From: Symbiodinium natans | Lineage: Eukaryota; Sar; Dinophyceae; Suessiales; Symbiodiniaceae | Length of the DNA: 64,000 nt | Reading direction: 5' to 3' | Assembly (NCBI GenBank): GCA_905221605.1 | Contig: CAJNDS010000102.1 | Coordinates: 184,001 to 248,000 of the forward strand | Shown here: piece after piece, positions 12,401 to 21,693 of the stretch | Position numbering within the stretch: the stretch's first letter is position 1 | Layout: every line of letters begins with the position of its first letter | Position numbers and translations under genes: made by a program | The notes under the pieces: generated by a model | Told to the model about the DNA's origin: nothing | Databases searched by the model: none | What the model saw: only the letters and a program-made list of their open reading frames with translations

Positions 12401-15348
12401 ATGAGCGATATGTTGCCATAATACGTCACCAACAGCGACCAGTTGTGATTCCAGAAGAAGAGCTCGAGAGGAGCCAGGCAGCGCCGCCCAGGCTTGCTGG
12501 TGCCTCATCGGCCAGACCTCGGCCAGCGACGCCGCCGCCGAGGCTTGGGTATCCAGTGACTCCGTTGGCGAAAGCAACAGCGTATAATCTCAGGGCAGGG
12601 GATGCTAGAAACTTGGTTTTTGCAGAGGCGACTGCTGAGGCATTTGAATCAGGTTTGCTGGTGTCCGATGATGAGGAATCGTACCACTTCAGCCAAGCGT
12701 CAGCAGACCAGGACAGCTCAGAAGCCCATCCAAGTTCGTCAGAAGGTCCTCCTACAGCTATGCGATGCGTGGAGGTAGAAGATCAGCATGATATTCCTAG
12801 CTTGGTTGGCGCAAAGGCGTCTGTGGTTGCATCAAGACTGGAGTGTATGGATTGTCCTGTGAGTAATGTTGCAGCGGAATCGCAGACTACAGAGCCCTCA
12901 GTCTTGGTGGCCTCTGGAGCGAACGAGACGATTCGCCCATGGACCAAAGATATAAACGAGACCGGCTGCAGACGCACTTCTGTAATCACTGCTTCAGGTG
13001 ATCAGGTGCCAGCTCTGAAGACCAGAGACGGAGAGCTCTGCATCAAGGCTAGCCCCACTTCGAAGGATTGGTTGCTGAGTGTCCGCAGGTTGGTGGATGC
13101 AGGTGGCACGTTTTGCTGGAACCAACGTGGTGCAGTGGTAAGCTACGTGGATCAGCATGGCGAGAAGCAGTCAGTGAGATGCAGTATTCAGAATGGCCTA
13201 CCATTTCTCACGTGGCAGGATTTTAAACCAATCAGGATCATGCTTTCCAGGTACTTCAAGACGCAATCCTCTTCAGCATTGTCAGCCAAGGCCAGTGGGG
13301 GTGATGATGGTTGGACAGAGTGCAAAACGTGCACACTTGAAGAGCTGATGCAGTACACCTGGGATGATGAAGTAGCTTGCGTGGGTGCGGAGCTGAAGGA
13401 TGAGGTCATTCAAAATGAAGCGATGGCGCGCGATGTCCTGTCTAAAGGGCCGATCACATATCAAGATGTGTGGGAGGTCATAAGGAGTGCAGCGCTTCCA
13501 ACTTTCTCCAGACGGACCCAGATGTGGATATTTGGATACTACTGCCACGGAGGAATAGTGGGAGTCACGAACTTGACACGTCAGAGACCAAATCTCTGCA
13601 AGCTGGTCAACGCATTCCTTCAGCAGGAACTTCCCGACTTCACTTACGCTGCTTTTCAGATTGCAGTTGACGCTACATTGGCGCCACATCGTGACATTAC
13701 AAATGAGGTTGGTTCCATGAGTGGGCTGATCGGAGTGACGAAATTCGAAGGTGGAAGATTGTGGATTGAAGACCGCAATGGCGCAGTGAAGCGGAGAATT
13801 TCAGGTGACGAGATCAAGGTTGGAAAGCTCTTGACTGTGAGCCAGCAGGCGTGCACATTCGATGCTCGAGCATGGCATGGCGCAGACAGACACAAGGGAG
13901 TGCGATGCATCATCACCTGCTACACACCGAGATGCTTACACAAAGGAGACCTTGAAGTGTATCAGCGCCTGCGAGATCTGAACTTCAACTTGCCAGCGCA
14001 AAAACCGCAGCAAGCACCAGCATCAACCAAACAAAGCACTAACAGAAACACCGATGCAACATCACATCACATCTCCGACTCAGATGATGAAGATGATGAC
14101 GATGATGAGTTGGCGGGGTTTGAGGGCTTTTTGGCTTCCGGGAGTTCGGGGAGATGTAGGGTGTGTGGAGTCACTCTTCTGTCTCACGCTCTTGAGTCGA
14201 TAGATCCATGGACCTCGTGTGCCGTTGAAGAGAAACCACTTGGTTCGAGTTTCGATGAGGCTGCGCGAGAGAGGGCGACACAGTTGTTGAGATCCAAGTG
14301 TTCACAGGGTCTGTATGAGAGGCACTGCCCGAAGTGTTCTGAATCAGCAGGGCACAAACGAAAGAGCAGGCGTCTTTCTGCTGAGGATGTGGCCCGTGGA
14401 ACATTGTCTCTTGACTTGTCAGGACCACATCCTGAATCCTTCTCTGGCCACCGCTATTTTTTGGCAGCGAACCTTAGTGTTGACGGAGATGACATACCTT
14501 TCTCCAGACCTCTGCAGACCAAACAGTCTTCTGAAGTGGCAAAGGCTCTTGTTTCGGTCATGGTTCAGATAATCTCTTTGGTGCAGGGAACCCCGTCTGT
14601 GTTTCGCATTCACTCGGACGCAGGCAAGGAATTCGTGGGAGGAGCGTTCTTGAAGGAGGTAGAGAGCTGCAGTATATGGGCAACTACCAGTGCTCCGTAT
14701 TGTCCACAGCAAAACGGCAGGGCAGAACGCTTAGTTGGCATATTGAAGCAGGCGGCAGGCTCACTCTTGTTGCATGCTCAGTTGCCGCTACAGTTGTGGA
14801 ATGAGGCCATATTGGAAGCGACTTTTCTTAGACGATGTCGTGCCATAGGGCTGGTTATTCCCAAAGACCGACCGCACATGGGAGATGCTGTACTGGTGAG
14901 AAAGCCTTCTAGCACTGATGCCCATCCTTTTGCTCCAAAGGCTGAAGAGGGGGTTTTCCTGGCTAACGATGAACGTACACCCGGAGGTGCAAGAGTAATG
15001 GTTGTTCGCAATGGACGCAATTCTGTCAGGGTGGTTCGCATGCCGGTGCTCATTGACAAGCAATCTGCACGTTGGAGGCTGGAAAAAGGCCCTCAGGACC
15101 AGGTTGTTTGGATTAGCACTTGCGGAGACATTCGATGGGACGCACCGCCTGCAGACCTGATCACCGTTGAGGAGGCCACTGGTGCAGTACAGGCATGGAA
15201 CGACGGGAATACAGCATCAGAGATCATCAGACAGCGTTTTAAAGCACACTTGAAGCCAGAACTCTTGTTCAGTCTTTTTGGCCATGGTTTCTTGGTGGGC
15301 CCCAGAGCTTGGCGAACTTGCAGTGGCAGCTGCAGGGAAGCAAGATGA
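9313..15348 (+). CDS. Copia ORF1: gag, protease-like, 2OG-oxygenase-like and integrase polyprotein
   Basis: About 2,011 residues; the first ATG (9313) lies inside the 5' LTR. Numbering below counts from an adjacent GTG at 9310. In order: poly-Gln (about 17-30); coiled-coil gag region (about 100-400); acidic and globular gag; CCCH zinc finger C749-x8-C758-x5-C764-x3-H768 before a Lys/Gly/Ala-rich basic tract; protease-like segment VLVASGANETIRPW with Ala1201 where copia proteases have Asp; 2OG-Fe(II) oxygenase-like fold with HRD (H1460, D1462), H1523 and R1532; acidic linker; integrase with CPKC and D1702, D1770, E1806 (D-x35-E). It acts in retrotransposition: coat formation, processing and integration. 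At 2,000 residues without RT it is far longer than a usual copia gag-PR-INT. It ends in a frame overlapping ORF2. Integrase call is firm; the oxygenase and protease calls are motif-based. Confidence 0.95.
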   Translation: MLPYSPLDDVPHQFKQQQQQQQQQQQQQQLQMSPAYSIVTDRLSPEQPSTQSQVMTSPTTNPSRAPAEAQADQAFGSGPDPLLSWRYATSAQHPSGFRLQQLLQVQAPAEFLNMLHSEHQATQTTLSSLEDVQRRLEELGSDVQYRTERLATCVSSIAGEAEAVKADLGNVGLSLQKSDMLWKQADSKFSEMSKRIGQLEEALAMQSRANTSFEADVNTKLDILNQMVQGLQASLCQVDALGGTVDSMKDAASQVSDVMAECGDKLRAHDKKFLELSIGHDGSEDESGSGHEERTLERLVKLAKEEFMTKGDGAIWTQRLMDEQWEIEKLKKQLETSVASHKDSTKELSSILERMVANEKVTSKLQLRYEEISKQLVILSSHLSDDQVQEQDKVSRRPVSNMADRVIEQLPVEPSTPRTSGPGKPERYLMTPEAGRQSGPEAGNGWYDDDEEEELEAVQQLPPGLSTVSPDQGGNRIPPGQWKLIKDFPRLVMPQGDPWEKGMAFRQWATEASALAEAISPLLAEFFRRRLREGQELYEKRLRDGCSPPLPVVASSDKEMETRLSLALLKALPTSMKQPALEKGSSDEAVSTIALLEAACEVFMPGGVSEQVSLQRFLRQLPVANSCKELLGTLRRWRLAKQRAEYLKIPEQAPHESIAAFDGLCRQLEKKHTLLGTRLSLMRLQHNIQVPTHDGVSSYLQILEAECTRIFAEEQTASRGGPKHGDVGEYDMPAANQAAGGKGVKPLCAYYNTARGCLKGSDCTFRHEKQGGTSQKGKGAQGKGGKNGKGDKGATKSAEPKAKAKAEAKAAADATPTPSARAKTKAEKKAAKAAAKAASSTAAAAQEFEDVPALAGAACAAQESSSRPCAMMASNLNDEPDSDSDNNPSISGIPMRADGDTPEWSEVERGEFSSEEAESEGSDVSLNFQQQPEPLWTLELSVTEYMQWRRPGFVHSRASHEFVETTNPRSICWPLWWSILHDELDENEQGTIPVVDGVDILQCDIALVMFDDQIARPVFLVWLLEEETGNERYVAIIRHQQRPVVIPEEELERSQAAPPRLAGASSARPRPATPPPRLGYPVTPLAKATAYNLRAGDARNLVFAEATAEAFESGLLVSDDEESYHFSQASADQDSSEAHPSSSEGPPTAMRCVEVEDQHDIPSLVGAKASVVASRLECMDCPVSNVAAESQTTEPSVLVASGANETIRPWTKDINETGCRRTSVITASGDQVPALKTRDGELCIKASPTSKDWLLSVRRLVDAGGTFCWNQRGAVVSYVDQHGEKQSVRCSIQNGLPFLTWQDFKPIRIMLSRYFKTQSSSALSAKASGGDDGWTECKTCTLEELMQYTWDDEVACVGAELKDEVIQNEAMARDVLSKGPITYQDVWEVIRSAALPTFSRRTQMWIFGYYCHGGIVGVTNLTRQRPNLCKLVNAFLQQELPDFTYAAFQIAVDATLAPHRDITNEVGSMSGLIGVTKFEGGRLWIEDRNGAVKRRISGDEIKVGKLLTVSQQACTFDARAWHGADRHKGVRCIITCYTPRCLHKGDLEVYQRLRDLNFNLPAQKPQQAPASTKQSTNRNTDATSHHISDSDDEDDDDDELAGFEGFLASGSSGRCRVCGVTLLSHALESIDPWTSCAVEEKPLGSSFDEAARERATQLLRSKCSQGLYERHCPKCSESAGHKRKSRRLSAEDVARGTLSLDLSGPHPESFSGHRYFLAANLSVDGDDIPFSRPLQTKQSSEVAKALVSVMVQIISLVQGTPSVFRIHSDAGKEFVGGAFLKEVESCSIWATTSAPYCPQQNGRAERLVGILKQAAGSLLLHAQLPLQLWNEAILEATFLRRCRAIGLVIPKDRPHMGDAVLVRKPSSTDAHPFAPKAEEGVFLANDERTPGGARVMVVRNGRNSVRVVRMPVLIDKQSARWRLEKGPQDQVVWISTCGDIRWDAPPADLITVEEATGAVQAWNDGNTASEIIRQRFKAHLKPELLFSLFGHGFLVGPRAWRTCSGSCREAR
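15274..15280 (+). other. Candidate +1 frameshift site (CTTTTTG)
   Basis: ORF1 reads CTT TTT GGC here, and ORF2 takes over in the +1 frame a few bases on. A Leu-CTT codon slipping onto TTT resembles the first half of the yeast Ty1 +1 shift site (CTT AGG C), but the slow second codon is missing. A one-T gain in the T5 run would give the same picture. Confidence 0.45.
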
Positions 15349-17299
15349 GCCCTTTCAGGAGGAGAGCAAGGACAACTGGTACAGAGTGTTTGATGCCGGT
15401 ACTGAGGACGCCATGAATGAGATGGAGATCGCACTTCGTCTTTTGGCTGAGGAAGAGGTCACTGGCGAACCTGTTCCAAGTAGCATTTTCTTCACCGGAA
15501 CTGAGCAAGAGCGTCAGCCGTGGATTAAAGCTGCTGGTGATGAAGTGTTGAACATGACCACAAACGCTGCGTGGGTGGAGGTAAATATCAGTAGCGCTCG
15601 AGAGGAATTGGGTCTAGGGCCACATGAACGCTTGCCCAAGGTGCTTCCCATGACTGTCGTGTGCACTCGAAAGCCTTTGCTAATGCAGGATGACAAGTGT
15701 GTGCCAAGTGGTGACGCTGGAAAGGTTCTTGGGAATAAGAGCTTGCAAGCGCCACAATCCGCTTCAGAAGTGAAAGCTCTTGAGCAGAAGCGCTTTAAGC
15801 CAAAGGTTCGGTTGTGTGTTTGCGGGAATTTTGAGGAGGTGAAGCCTGAAATGAAAGATGCCAACGCGGCGGAGACAGTTCCAGTGGAGGTCTTACGCTT
15901 GATGCTGACGTTGCTGGCAACTCACCTTTCGTGGAGCGCTTTGTCTCTCGACATCAGTGCTGCCTTTCTCAATGCGGTGCTGACAGGAAAAGAAGTTATC
16001 TTGATGCAGCCGCCAAAATCTTTGGTGAAGCTTGGACTGATCCCTGAAGGAGTGTGGCTGAGAGCCATGCGTGCAATATATGGACTACGCCAGTCGCCGG
16101 CGAGATGGGAAGAGCTTCGTGACTCCATCTTGGACGGAGCAGTTCTTGAAGCAGCTGCAGGGGATCTTCTTCCTACATTGGTGATTCAGGCCATGAAAGG
16201 GATTGGCGGCGTTTTCTTAATAACAACTCGTGATGCCCAACAGCTTGTTGCAGTCGCATGCGTTTTTGTTGACGACGTTCTCGCCATTGGCGAGACAGAA
16301 GCGATCCTGAGAATTGGAGAGTTCGTCTTGAAATCCTGGAAAGGGAGGTTGCAGGGAATGTTGTCTCGTGAACCGACTCAAGCGTGGAAGCGTGGAACAC
16401 TTGAAGTAAAGGCAAAGTCTGAGTTGGTCTTTGTTGGCATTCAGATGTTTTTCCACAATGGGGGAGTGGCTATGTCACAACAGCGTTGGGTTGTCAAGCA
16501 GTTGAACGTGAGGGGTTACCTACACTTGAGTGGCAGTCCGTGTTTGCCGCAAGTTGAAGAGGGAATGGTCTCAAAGGGAGATGAAAAGCAATGTGATCCA
16601 AAACTTCTTAAGCAAGCGCAGCGCGAACTTGGCACGTTGATGTGGTTGGCGACCAAGACAAGACCCGACATTGCAGCAACATGTGGCATTCTTTCGACGA
16701 TGATTGTCTTAAGACCAGACATGGTGCTTCAAAAGGTCGTTGGCATGTGGAAATATATCCGACACACCATGTTTTTTGGTATTTGGTTTGCGCCTAACTC
16801 TGGTGGAAGTTTGTCTCTTGAGTCGGATGCATCGTTCGGAAGTGGAGCCTCGCGCTCTCGGTCAGGTTACCTGTTGCGTTGGGGCGGCAACACCTTGATG
16901 TATAAATCGATTCGACAAACTCTTACAGCATTTTCCACATGCGAAGCGGAAACCGGGGCAATGGCCGATGCCATAGCTGACATGTTGCGGATGGAAAGCT
17001 ATGTCACGCAAGTTGGAGAGGTGAGTGAGAAGCTGGCCATGGGCGACAATGCAGCATCTATTGCATCCTTGACAAAACCACGTTTTCAGGAGACGCTTTG
17101 GCGGACCAGGCACTATGGGCTTCGTGCGTCATGGGTGCGAGATGTTTTGAAAGAGTCAAACATTGCAGTTTCGCACAAGCCTGGCTCCGAGCTCACAGCC
17201 GACCTTCTTACCAAAACTCTTCCACGGTTGAAGTTGGAGCAATTCCGCAAAGCCATTGGTGTTTGCAGAGTACATGATGACAATCTACAACTTAGCTGA
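15284..17299 (+). CDS. Copia ORF2: reverse transcriptase and RNase H
   Basis: About 671 residues from the first ATG at 15284; the frame is open from just upstream. It lies in the +1 frame relative to ORF1 and overlaps its last 65 nt or so. Numbering counts from 15278. RT signatures: SALSLDISAAFLNA (motif A), IYGLRQSPARW at about 267-277, and FVDD at 330-333 (catalytic Asp pair 332-333). RNase H: ESDASFGS (D517), STCEAETGA (E556), GDNAAS (D590) and ELTADLLTKTL, the usual copia C-terminus. All catalytic residues are present. The RT copies element RNA to DNA and the RNase H removes the RNA. Expression as a fusion would need a +1 frameshift near 15274-15280; otherwise the break is a mutation. Confidence 0.95.
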   Translation: MVSWWAPELGELAVAAAGKQDEPFQEESKDNWYRVFDAGTEDAMNEMEIALRLLAEEEVTGEPVPSSIFFTGTEQERQPWIKAAGDEVLNMTTNAAWVEVNISSAREELGLGPHERLPKVLPMTVVCTRKPLLMQDDKCVPSGDAGKVLGNKSLQAPQSASEVKALEQKRFKPKVRLCVCGNFEEVKPEMKDANAAETVPVEVLRLMLTLLATHLSWSALSLDISAAFLNAVLTGKEVILMQPPKSLVKLGLIPEGVWLRAMRAIYGLRQSPARWEELRDSILDGAVLEAAAGDLLPTLVIQAMKGIGGVFLITTRDAQQLVAVACVFVDDVLAIGETEAILRIGEFVLKSWKGRLQGMLSREPTQAWKRGTLEVKAKSELVFVGIQMFFHNGGVAMSQQRWVVKQLNVRGYLHLSGSPCLPQVEEGMVSKGDEKQCDPKLLKQAQRELGTLMWLATKTRPDIAATCGILSTMIVLRPDMVLQKVVGMWKYIRHTMFFGIWFAPNSGGSLSLESDASFGSGASRSRSGYLLRWGGNTLMYKSIRQTLTAFSTCEAETGAMADAIADMLRMESYVTQVGEVSEKLAMGDNAASIASLTKPRFQETLWRTRHYGLRASWVRDVLKESNIAVSHKPGSELTADLLTKTLPRLKLEQFRKAIGVCRVHDDNLQLS

Positions 17300-17724
17300 G
17301 ACACGTTTTTGGCACTACGAAGACATCGGGAACCGTTTGCAATCGAAGCACTTGCATGGGTCCTATACCTGTGGCTTATCTGATGCAGCTGAGTCTCTCA
17401 TGAGTTTTTACTGCTGGTCGTTGGTGAGCCCCTTTTGACTGCTATTGTATAATACAAGCGCAGATTTGCATGAGCACACCTTTGGAGCGTCCACTGACTA
17501 GTACGGGGTGTAATTCATTGTGATGAGCTGCTGTAGTCTAAAAGCCCACTGGGGAAAAAACTGAATAAAGCACCTCGAAAGAAGAAAAGGCTCCGAGGCC
17601 TGGCCATCACGGGGGCATGGCAGTAACGTAGGACCCAAGGCCCTACAGCAGCGCGTAAGTGTTTGATAGATGCTAGCTCTCTTCAACGTTTTGAGCACTC
17701 TCCAGGCAACTTGACCTGTCGTGT

Positions 17725-17733
17725 GAGGAGGAG
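17725..17733 (+). promoter_or_regulatory. Polypurine tract beside the 3' LTR
   Basis: GAGGAGGAG directly abuts the first base of the 3' LTR, the expected place for the plus-strand primer. Confidence 0.8.
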
Positions 17734-18134
17734 TGTGTTTGTAGAGAGCGTTGACAGCAGCTGTGCAAGATCAGTTGAAGAATGTGGCAGACTGATTGCT
17801 GCATGACCCCTGCGCAAGGATGACTCTTTGCTTTTGCAGGAACGATACTTGAGAAGATTAGCATCGCCACTACATGTGGCTCAAGATGACACAGCAAAAT
17901 CGAGAAGTGACTCGAGTGACGAGGTTGTCTGGTTTTGGTGAGGGTGTTGAATCTAGGACCCCGGTTGCCCGGTACCCTAGACCCGAACCCTGTCCTGGAG
18001 CCCGCTGTTACTCCCTAGTAGCTACTCCCTAGGCCCTAACCCAGGTCGTTTCGGGGGCTTAAGTCGGATGTATGGGGATAAGTGATGCTTCCGTACTCCC
18101 CTCTTGATGATGTTCCTCACCAGTTCAAACAGCA

Positions 18135-18167
<33 letters not shown>

Positions 18168-18236
18168 GCAGATGAGTCCTGCCTATAGCATAGTCACGGA
18201 CCGCTTGAGCCCAGAACAGCCAAGCACACAATCACA
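17734..18236 (+). repeat. 3' LTR of the copia element (503 bp)
   Basis: Identical to the 5' LTR except for one fewer CAG and one fewer CAA codon in the Gln run. It repeats the polyprotein start, so a transcript starting here could encode a short Gln-rich peptide that stops just beyond the LTR. Confidence 0.97.
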
Positions 18237-18241
18237 CCTAT
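18237..18241 (+). repeat. Target-site duplication, right copy (CCTAT)
   Basis: Matches 8957-8961 exactly and runs on into AAACCCTGAG, the remainder of the interrupted tract. Confidence 0.95.
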
Positions 18242-19507
18242 AAACCCTGAGAACCAGGTATACGACTGTTCGGAAATGCCAGGACATAGGTTCGATCTGT
18301 GGTCGGTTGAGGTTATGGTACCCCTTTGGCTGCGAGGGGCCGTGGCACAGCAAAGGAACAAGGGATGATCACTGAGGGATATTTTGGCAGAGGGTTTGGG
18401 GCTTCGGGTCTAGGGTTATAGGGCTAGGGGTTAGGGTCTATAGGGTTTAGGGGGCTTCGGGTCTCTAGGGTATTTAGGGCTAGGGCTTCGGGTCTGCGAC
18501 CACGGTTCCCAAAACCGCAACTGGGCTTTTGGGGCAGTAGTTCGGGCGTCTCATAGAGGCCCAAAACTGAAGTTCCCTGAGCTGTCCAAGGATGCTAGTC
18601 CATCAGATGACATACCCTAAACCCTAAACCCTAAACCCCAAACCCCAAACCCCAAACCCTACACCCTACACCCTACACCCTAAACCCTAAACCCTAAACC
18701 CTAAACCCTCACCCTCAACCCTAAACCATCCCTAAACCCTCAACCCTAAAGCCTAATTACTAGTACCCACGGATGACTCCGCCGCCGCTCCCCGCCTCGG
18801 CGGCGTCCGCGCTTTTGAGGACCTTCCGCGGCCGCTCCTGATCGGTGAGCATGGGCCCGATGGGCATCGGGCCCCAGCTCGGCCCCACCCTTAAGGCAAT
18901 GTAGGGGCCTTAATAATTCAAGCAGGGTTTGGGGTTATTTAGGGTTTAGGGTTTAGGGTTTCGGGTTTAGGGGATTACAACGACCTAAACCCTACCCGGG
19001 GAGACAATGCCCATTGACCCCTGAAAGCCAAGCCCTAAACCCTAAGCTATCCTAAACTCTATTTGAGGAGGCCGATCACACTCAACTTTCCAGCGGCCGA
19101 AGCTTTCCCAGCCTGATTCTCCCGATCGTCGCCATCAGCCTTGTGCTTGATGCTCACGGGAGCCTCTGAGCTGGCCGTTCAGGGTGTAGGGTTTGGGGTT
19201 TAGGGCCCTAAAACCGGAAACCCCTTGTTGCACGGCAGGCTCCGAGTGTCCACCATAAACCCCTAAGCCTCTAAGTAGAACCGCTACCGCTTGCGAGGCC
19301 TCGCCGCTCTTCTCCACCTCCGCCGTCCTTCAGCGCGAGCTTGAGGGTGCATAAGGTGGGGAGGGAGGCACACATCCCCTGAAACCCGACCACCCCAAAA
19401 CCCTTCCAACACCCAAATCCAAAACCCTCAGAAGCATGAAGCCCCAACAAGGGACAGCCACATGGCCTGGACAGGAGCTTCTGTCCACTGAGCTCGCAAA
19501 GCGCCTG

Positions 19508-19575
19508 GGGGGGGGGGGGGGGTGGGGGGGAGTGTGTGTGAGGGAGAGTGTGTGTGTGTGTGTGTGTGTGTGTGG
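19508..19575. repeat. Poly-G run and (GT)n microsatellite
   Basis: About 16 G residues followed by GT dinucleotide repeats. Confidence 0.95.
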
Positions 19576-20011
19576 ACTCTCCCTCTCTGTCTCTCTCCCT
19601 CTCTTGTTCCCTGGTTGCGTTGTACATACACACATGCATACATGCTTAGTGGATGCTTTGCAAGCCATGAAGGCAAAAGGGCCAACAAAGCCAAGCAATG
19701 GAGGCAGCCCGAAACTTCATTTTCTTTCCGATTCCACTGCTGCAGTTTTGAGTTCCTCCCGAGGAAGGCGGGCCCTGACCTCTGTTTTCCGTATAAGCCC
19801 AAGTACTGTTTGCGAAAAGCCCTTCCTCCAAAACAAACATCCTTGAGAGCCCCGAGCCTCTCGGCCATAAAGCAATGAATGTCCGGCACCCATTCTTGAT
19901 GCCCAACAACCGAAGAACCCGAAACCCTGATGCCTACACTCCCCCCCCGCGGCCCCAAAAAACATAGAAAAAAAGCAGAAACAGAAAACAAAACAAAAAA
20001 AAAAACAAAAA

Positions 20012-20012
<1 letters not shown>

Positions 20013-20047
<35 letters not shown>
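20013..20047. repeat. (AC)n microsatellite
   Basis: About 17 AC dinucleotides after an A-rich stretch. Confidence 0.95.
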
Positions 20048-20052
<5 letters not shown>

Positions 20053-20703
20053 CCAGGCCCGAGCACCTCGACCTCGTGAGTTGGGAAGCCTGCGCCCAGT
20101 AAGGCCTGTTGGAGCTCGCGGAGCTCCTCCTGGGCTGAGGAGTTTTGGGGTTTGGGGGTTGCTAGTGTTTGTAGGGTTTATAATGTATAGTATTTAGGGG
20201 GCTTCAGGGTTTAGAGGGGTTTAGAGGGTTTCAGGGCTTATAGTGTTTAGGGGTTTTGGCTCTCCGGGTTTCGTGGGGGGTCCTATTTATAGAAGGACTA
20301 TATTAGGTCCCCCACTTTCGTACGCCCCCCACATGGGGCTCCTCATTCAGGAACACCGGCCTTACTTCCGGAGCCTCTGGTTCAGTTTCGTGTTTAAGGC
20401 CCGGAGGCTACATGTGCTTTTCTGATTTCAGGAAGTGCGCCTCTCTTTAGGCACCATGAAACTCTAAGCCCGTTTGCAACTGGAACCCTAAACCCTAAAC
20501 CCTAAACTCTAATCCCTAAACCCTAAACCCTAACCCCTAAACCTTGCGGCCCAAATGCGGCCGACAGCCCTTCAAGGCAGGACCAGGATCTGACGCCATT
20601 CTGGGCCACGACGGCCTGTGCAGAGGGCGCCGGAATCTACATTTTTCCCTCGAGAACCCAAAAATCCTATAAGGGGGTTTAGGGTTTAGGGTTTAGGGAA
20701 AAT

Positions 20704-20809
20704 CTTGGGATGTTCCCCTTATACTAACAGTCCTTCGCAGGGATTCTATGATAGGGTGTATTGTAATCCCTATTAAGGACTCTTATAGTATAAGGGAACA
20801 TCCCCAAGG
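20704..20809. repeat. Hairpin family C, copy 1
   Basis: Ends CTTGGGATGTTCCCC and GGGGAACATCCCCAAGG as written by its complement; inner arms TATACTAACAGTCCTT and AAGGACTCTTATAGTATA. About 106 bp and able to fold end to end. Confidence 0.85.
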
Positions 20810-20930
20810 CATGTAACACCAACCTACAAAAAGAAGTAGGTTTTGGGCTCTTCAAGGTAGGAGGGGTCCAGGGTAGAATGGTTTATATAAATGGGCTTGG
20901 GGCCCGCCGTTCCCTTCAATTACTACTGTT

Positions 20931-20975
20931 TGCTTCAGAACCACAACCCCCCCCCCCCCCAAAAAAAAAAAACAC

Positions 20976-21007
<32 letters not shown>

Positions 21008-21166
21008 ATAATAAAAACAATACTAATATTAATAATAATCATGATGATGATGATAATAATCATGATAAAATAAATAAATAAACGTATGAATATTCTTCTT
21101 TAGAACAGGAAAAATAGGGACTGCTCTCTTTTTGTTTTTTTGGGGGTTCTTATGCAAATAGCAGTA
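20931..21166. repeat. Hairpin family F, copy 3, expanded by simple repeats
   Basis: Ends CTACTGTTTGCTTCAGAACC and GGGGGTTCTTATGCAAATAGCAGT. The interior holds a C13 run, an A11 run, (AT)n and AAT-rich repeats. Confidence 0.7.
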
Positions 21167-21496
21167 CTTGAAGAGAACTGAAGGTCTGAAATGGGGTTCT
21201 GGCGCACATAGTAGCCAACACCCCCAAAAAAAATGGGTATCCTTAGAATCATATACCCGAAGCCCTTTTTGCAGCAGGACTCCTCACCACTGCCTGCTTC
21301 GCCCTTATTCCCCCGCAGCCCAGGACAACCAACGACCCAGCACTGCTGACTGAGGCCCGAGCATCCTGAACCAGCTTCAGGAAAGAACTGTTCTGAGAAA
21401 TTACAGGGTTTCGCAGCAAGAAGCTGAAGGGTCGCATTTCCCACACCCGAAACCCTAAACTCGAAACCCTAAACCCTAAGCCCTATTTGCGTATGA

Positions 21497-21585
21497 GGAG
21501 TGTGGCCTCCATGTGCTCCAGGCCCGCGAGCTTCAGCCTCGCCAGCAGCCTCCAGGGGTTCAGGTGAGATTCCGGCGGCTGGGCG
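21497..21585 (-). CDS. Candidate exon, protein unidentified
   Basis: The minus-strand frame includes NPWRLLARLKLAGLEHMEAT and stops in the following repeat. It has CCCTAAA units on the left and a long TTTAGGG tract on the right, the usual bracket. A second frame is also open, so the call is tentative. Confidence 0.35.
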
Positions 21586-21597
21586 TTTGTAGGGTTC

Positions 21598-21693
21598 AGG
21601 GTTTAGGGTTTAGGGTTTAGGGTTTAGGGTTTAGGGTTTAGGGTTTAGGGTTTAGGGTTTAGGGTTTAGGGTTTAGGGTTTAGGGTTTAGGGT
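21598..21693 (+). repeat. Telomere-type tract, about 13 TTTAGGG units
   Basis: The longest uninterrupted perfect TTTAGGG run in the window together with 61384-61483. Confidence 0.97.

Larger units (their letters stand above)
8962..18236 (+). mobile_element. Complete Ty1/copia-type LTR retrotransposon
   Basis: The 9.3-kb element has 5' and 3' LTRs starting TGTG and ending CACA, a perfect CCTAT target duplication, a purine tract beside the 3' LTR, and gag, protease-like, integrase, reverse transcriptase and RNase H domains in copia order (integrase before RT). The LTRs appear identical except for two fewer CAR codons in the 3' copy, which indicates a recent insertion. Oddities are translation starting inside the LTR, a CCCH finger in gag, a 2-oxoglutarate oxygenase-like domain before integrase, Ala at the expected protease Asp, and a frame change between integrase and RT. 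No primer-binding site matching a familiar tRNA end could be read just after the 5' LTR. Confidence 0.97.
18242..20690. other. Tracts, simple repeats and exon-like islands without assignment
   Basis: CCCTAAA and TTTAGGG tracts lie at 18613-18725, 18945-18975, 19180-19205 and 20485-20545. Islands 18770-18895 and 19085-19185 are bracketed CCCTAAA/TTTAGGG and open on the minus strand (for example PMLTDQERPRKVLKSADA and EAPVSIKHKADGDDRENQAG). They look like exons of an unidentified minus-strand gene. 19430-19900 is open in several frames but is mostly simple repeat and not convincing. Confidence 0.35.

Noticed and set aside
19428-20066. 212-residue minus-strand frame
   Set aside because: It starts in (AC)n and ends in (GT)n and poly-G; Val-Cys and Thr-His repeats are repeat translation.
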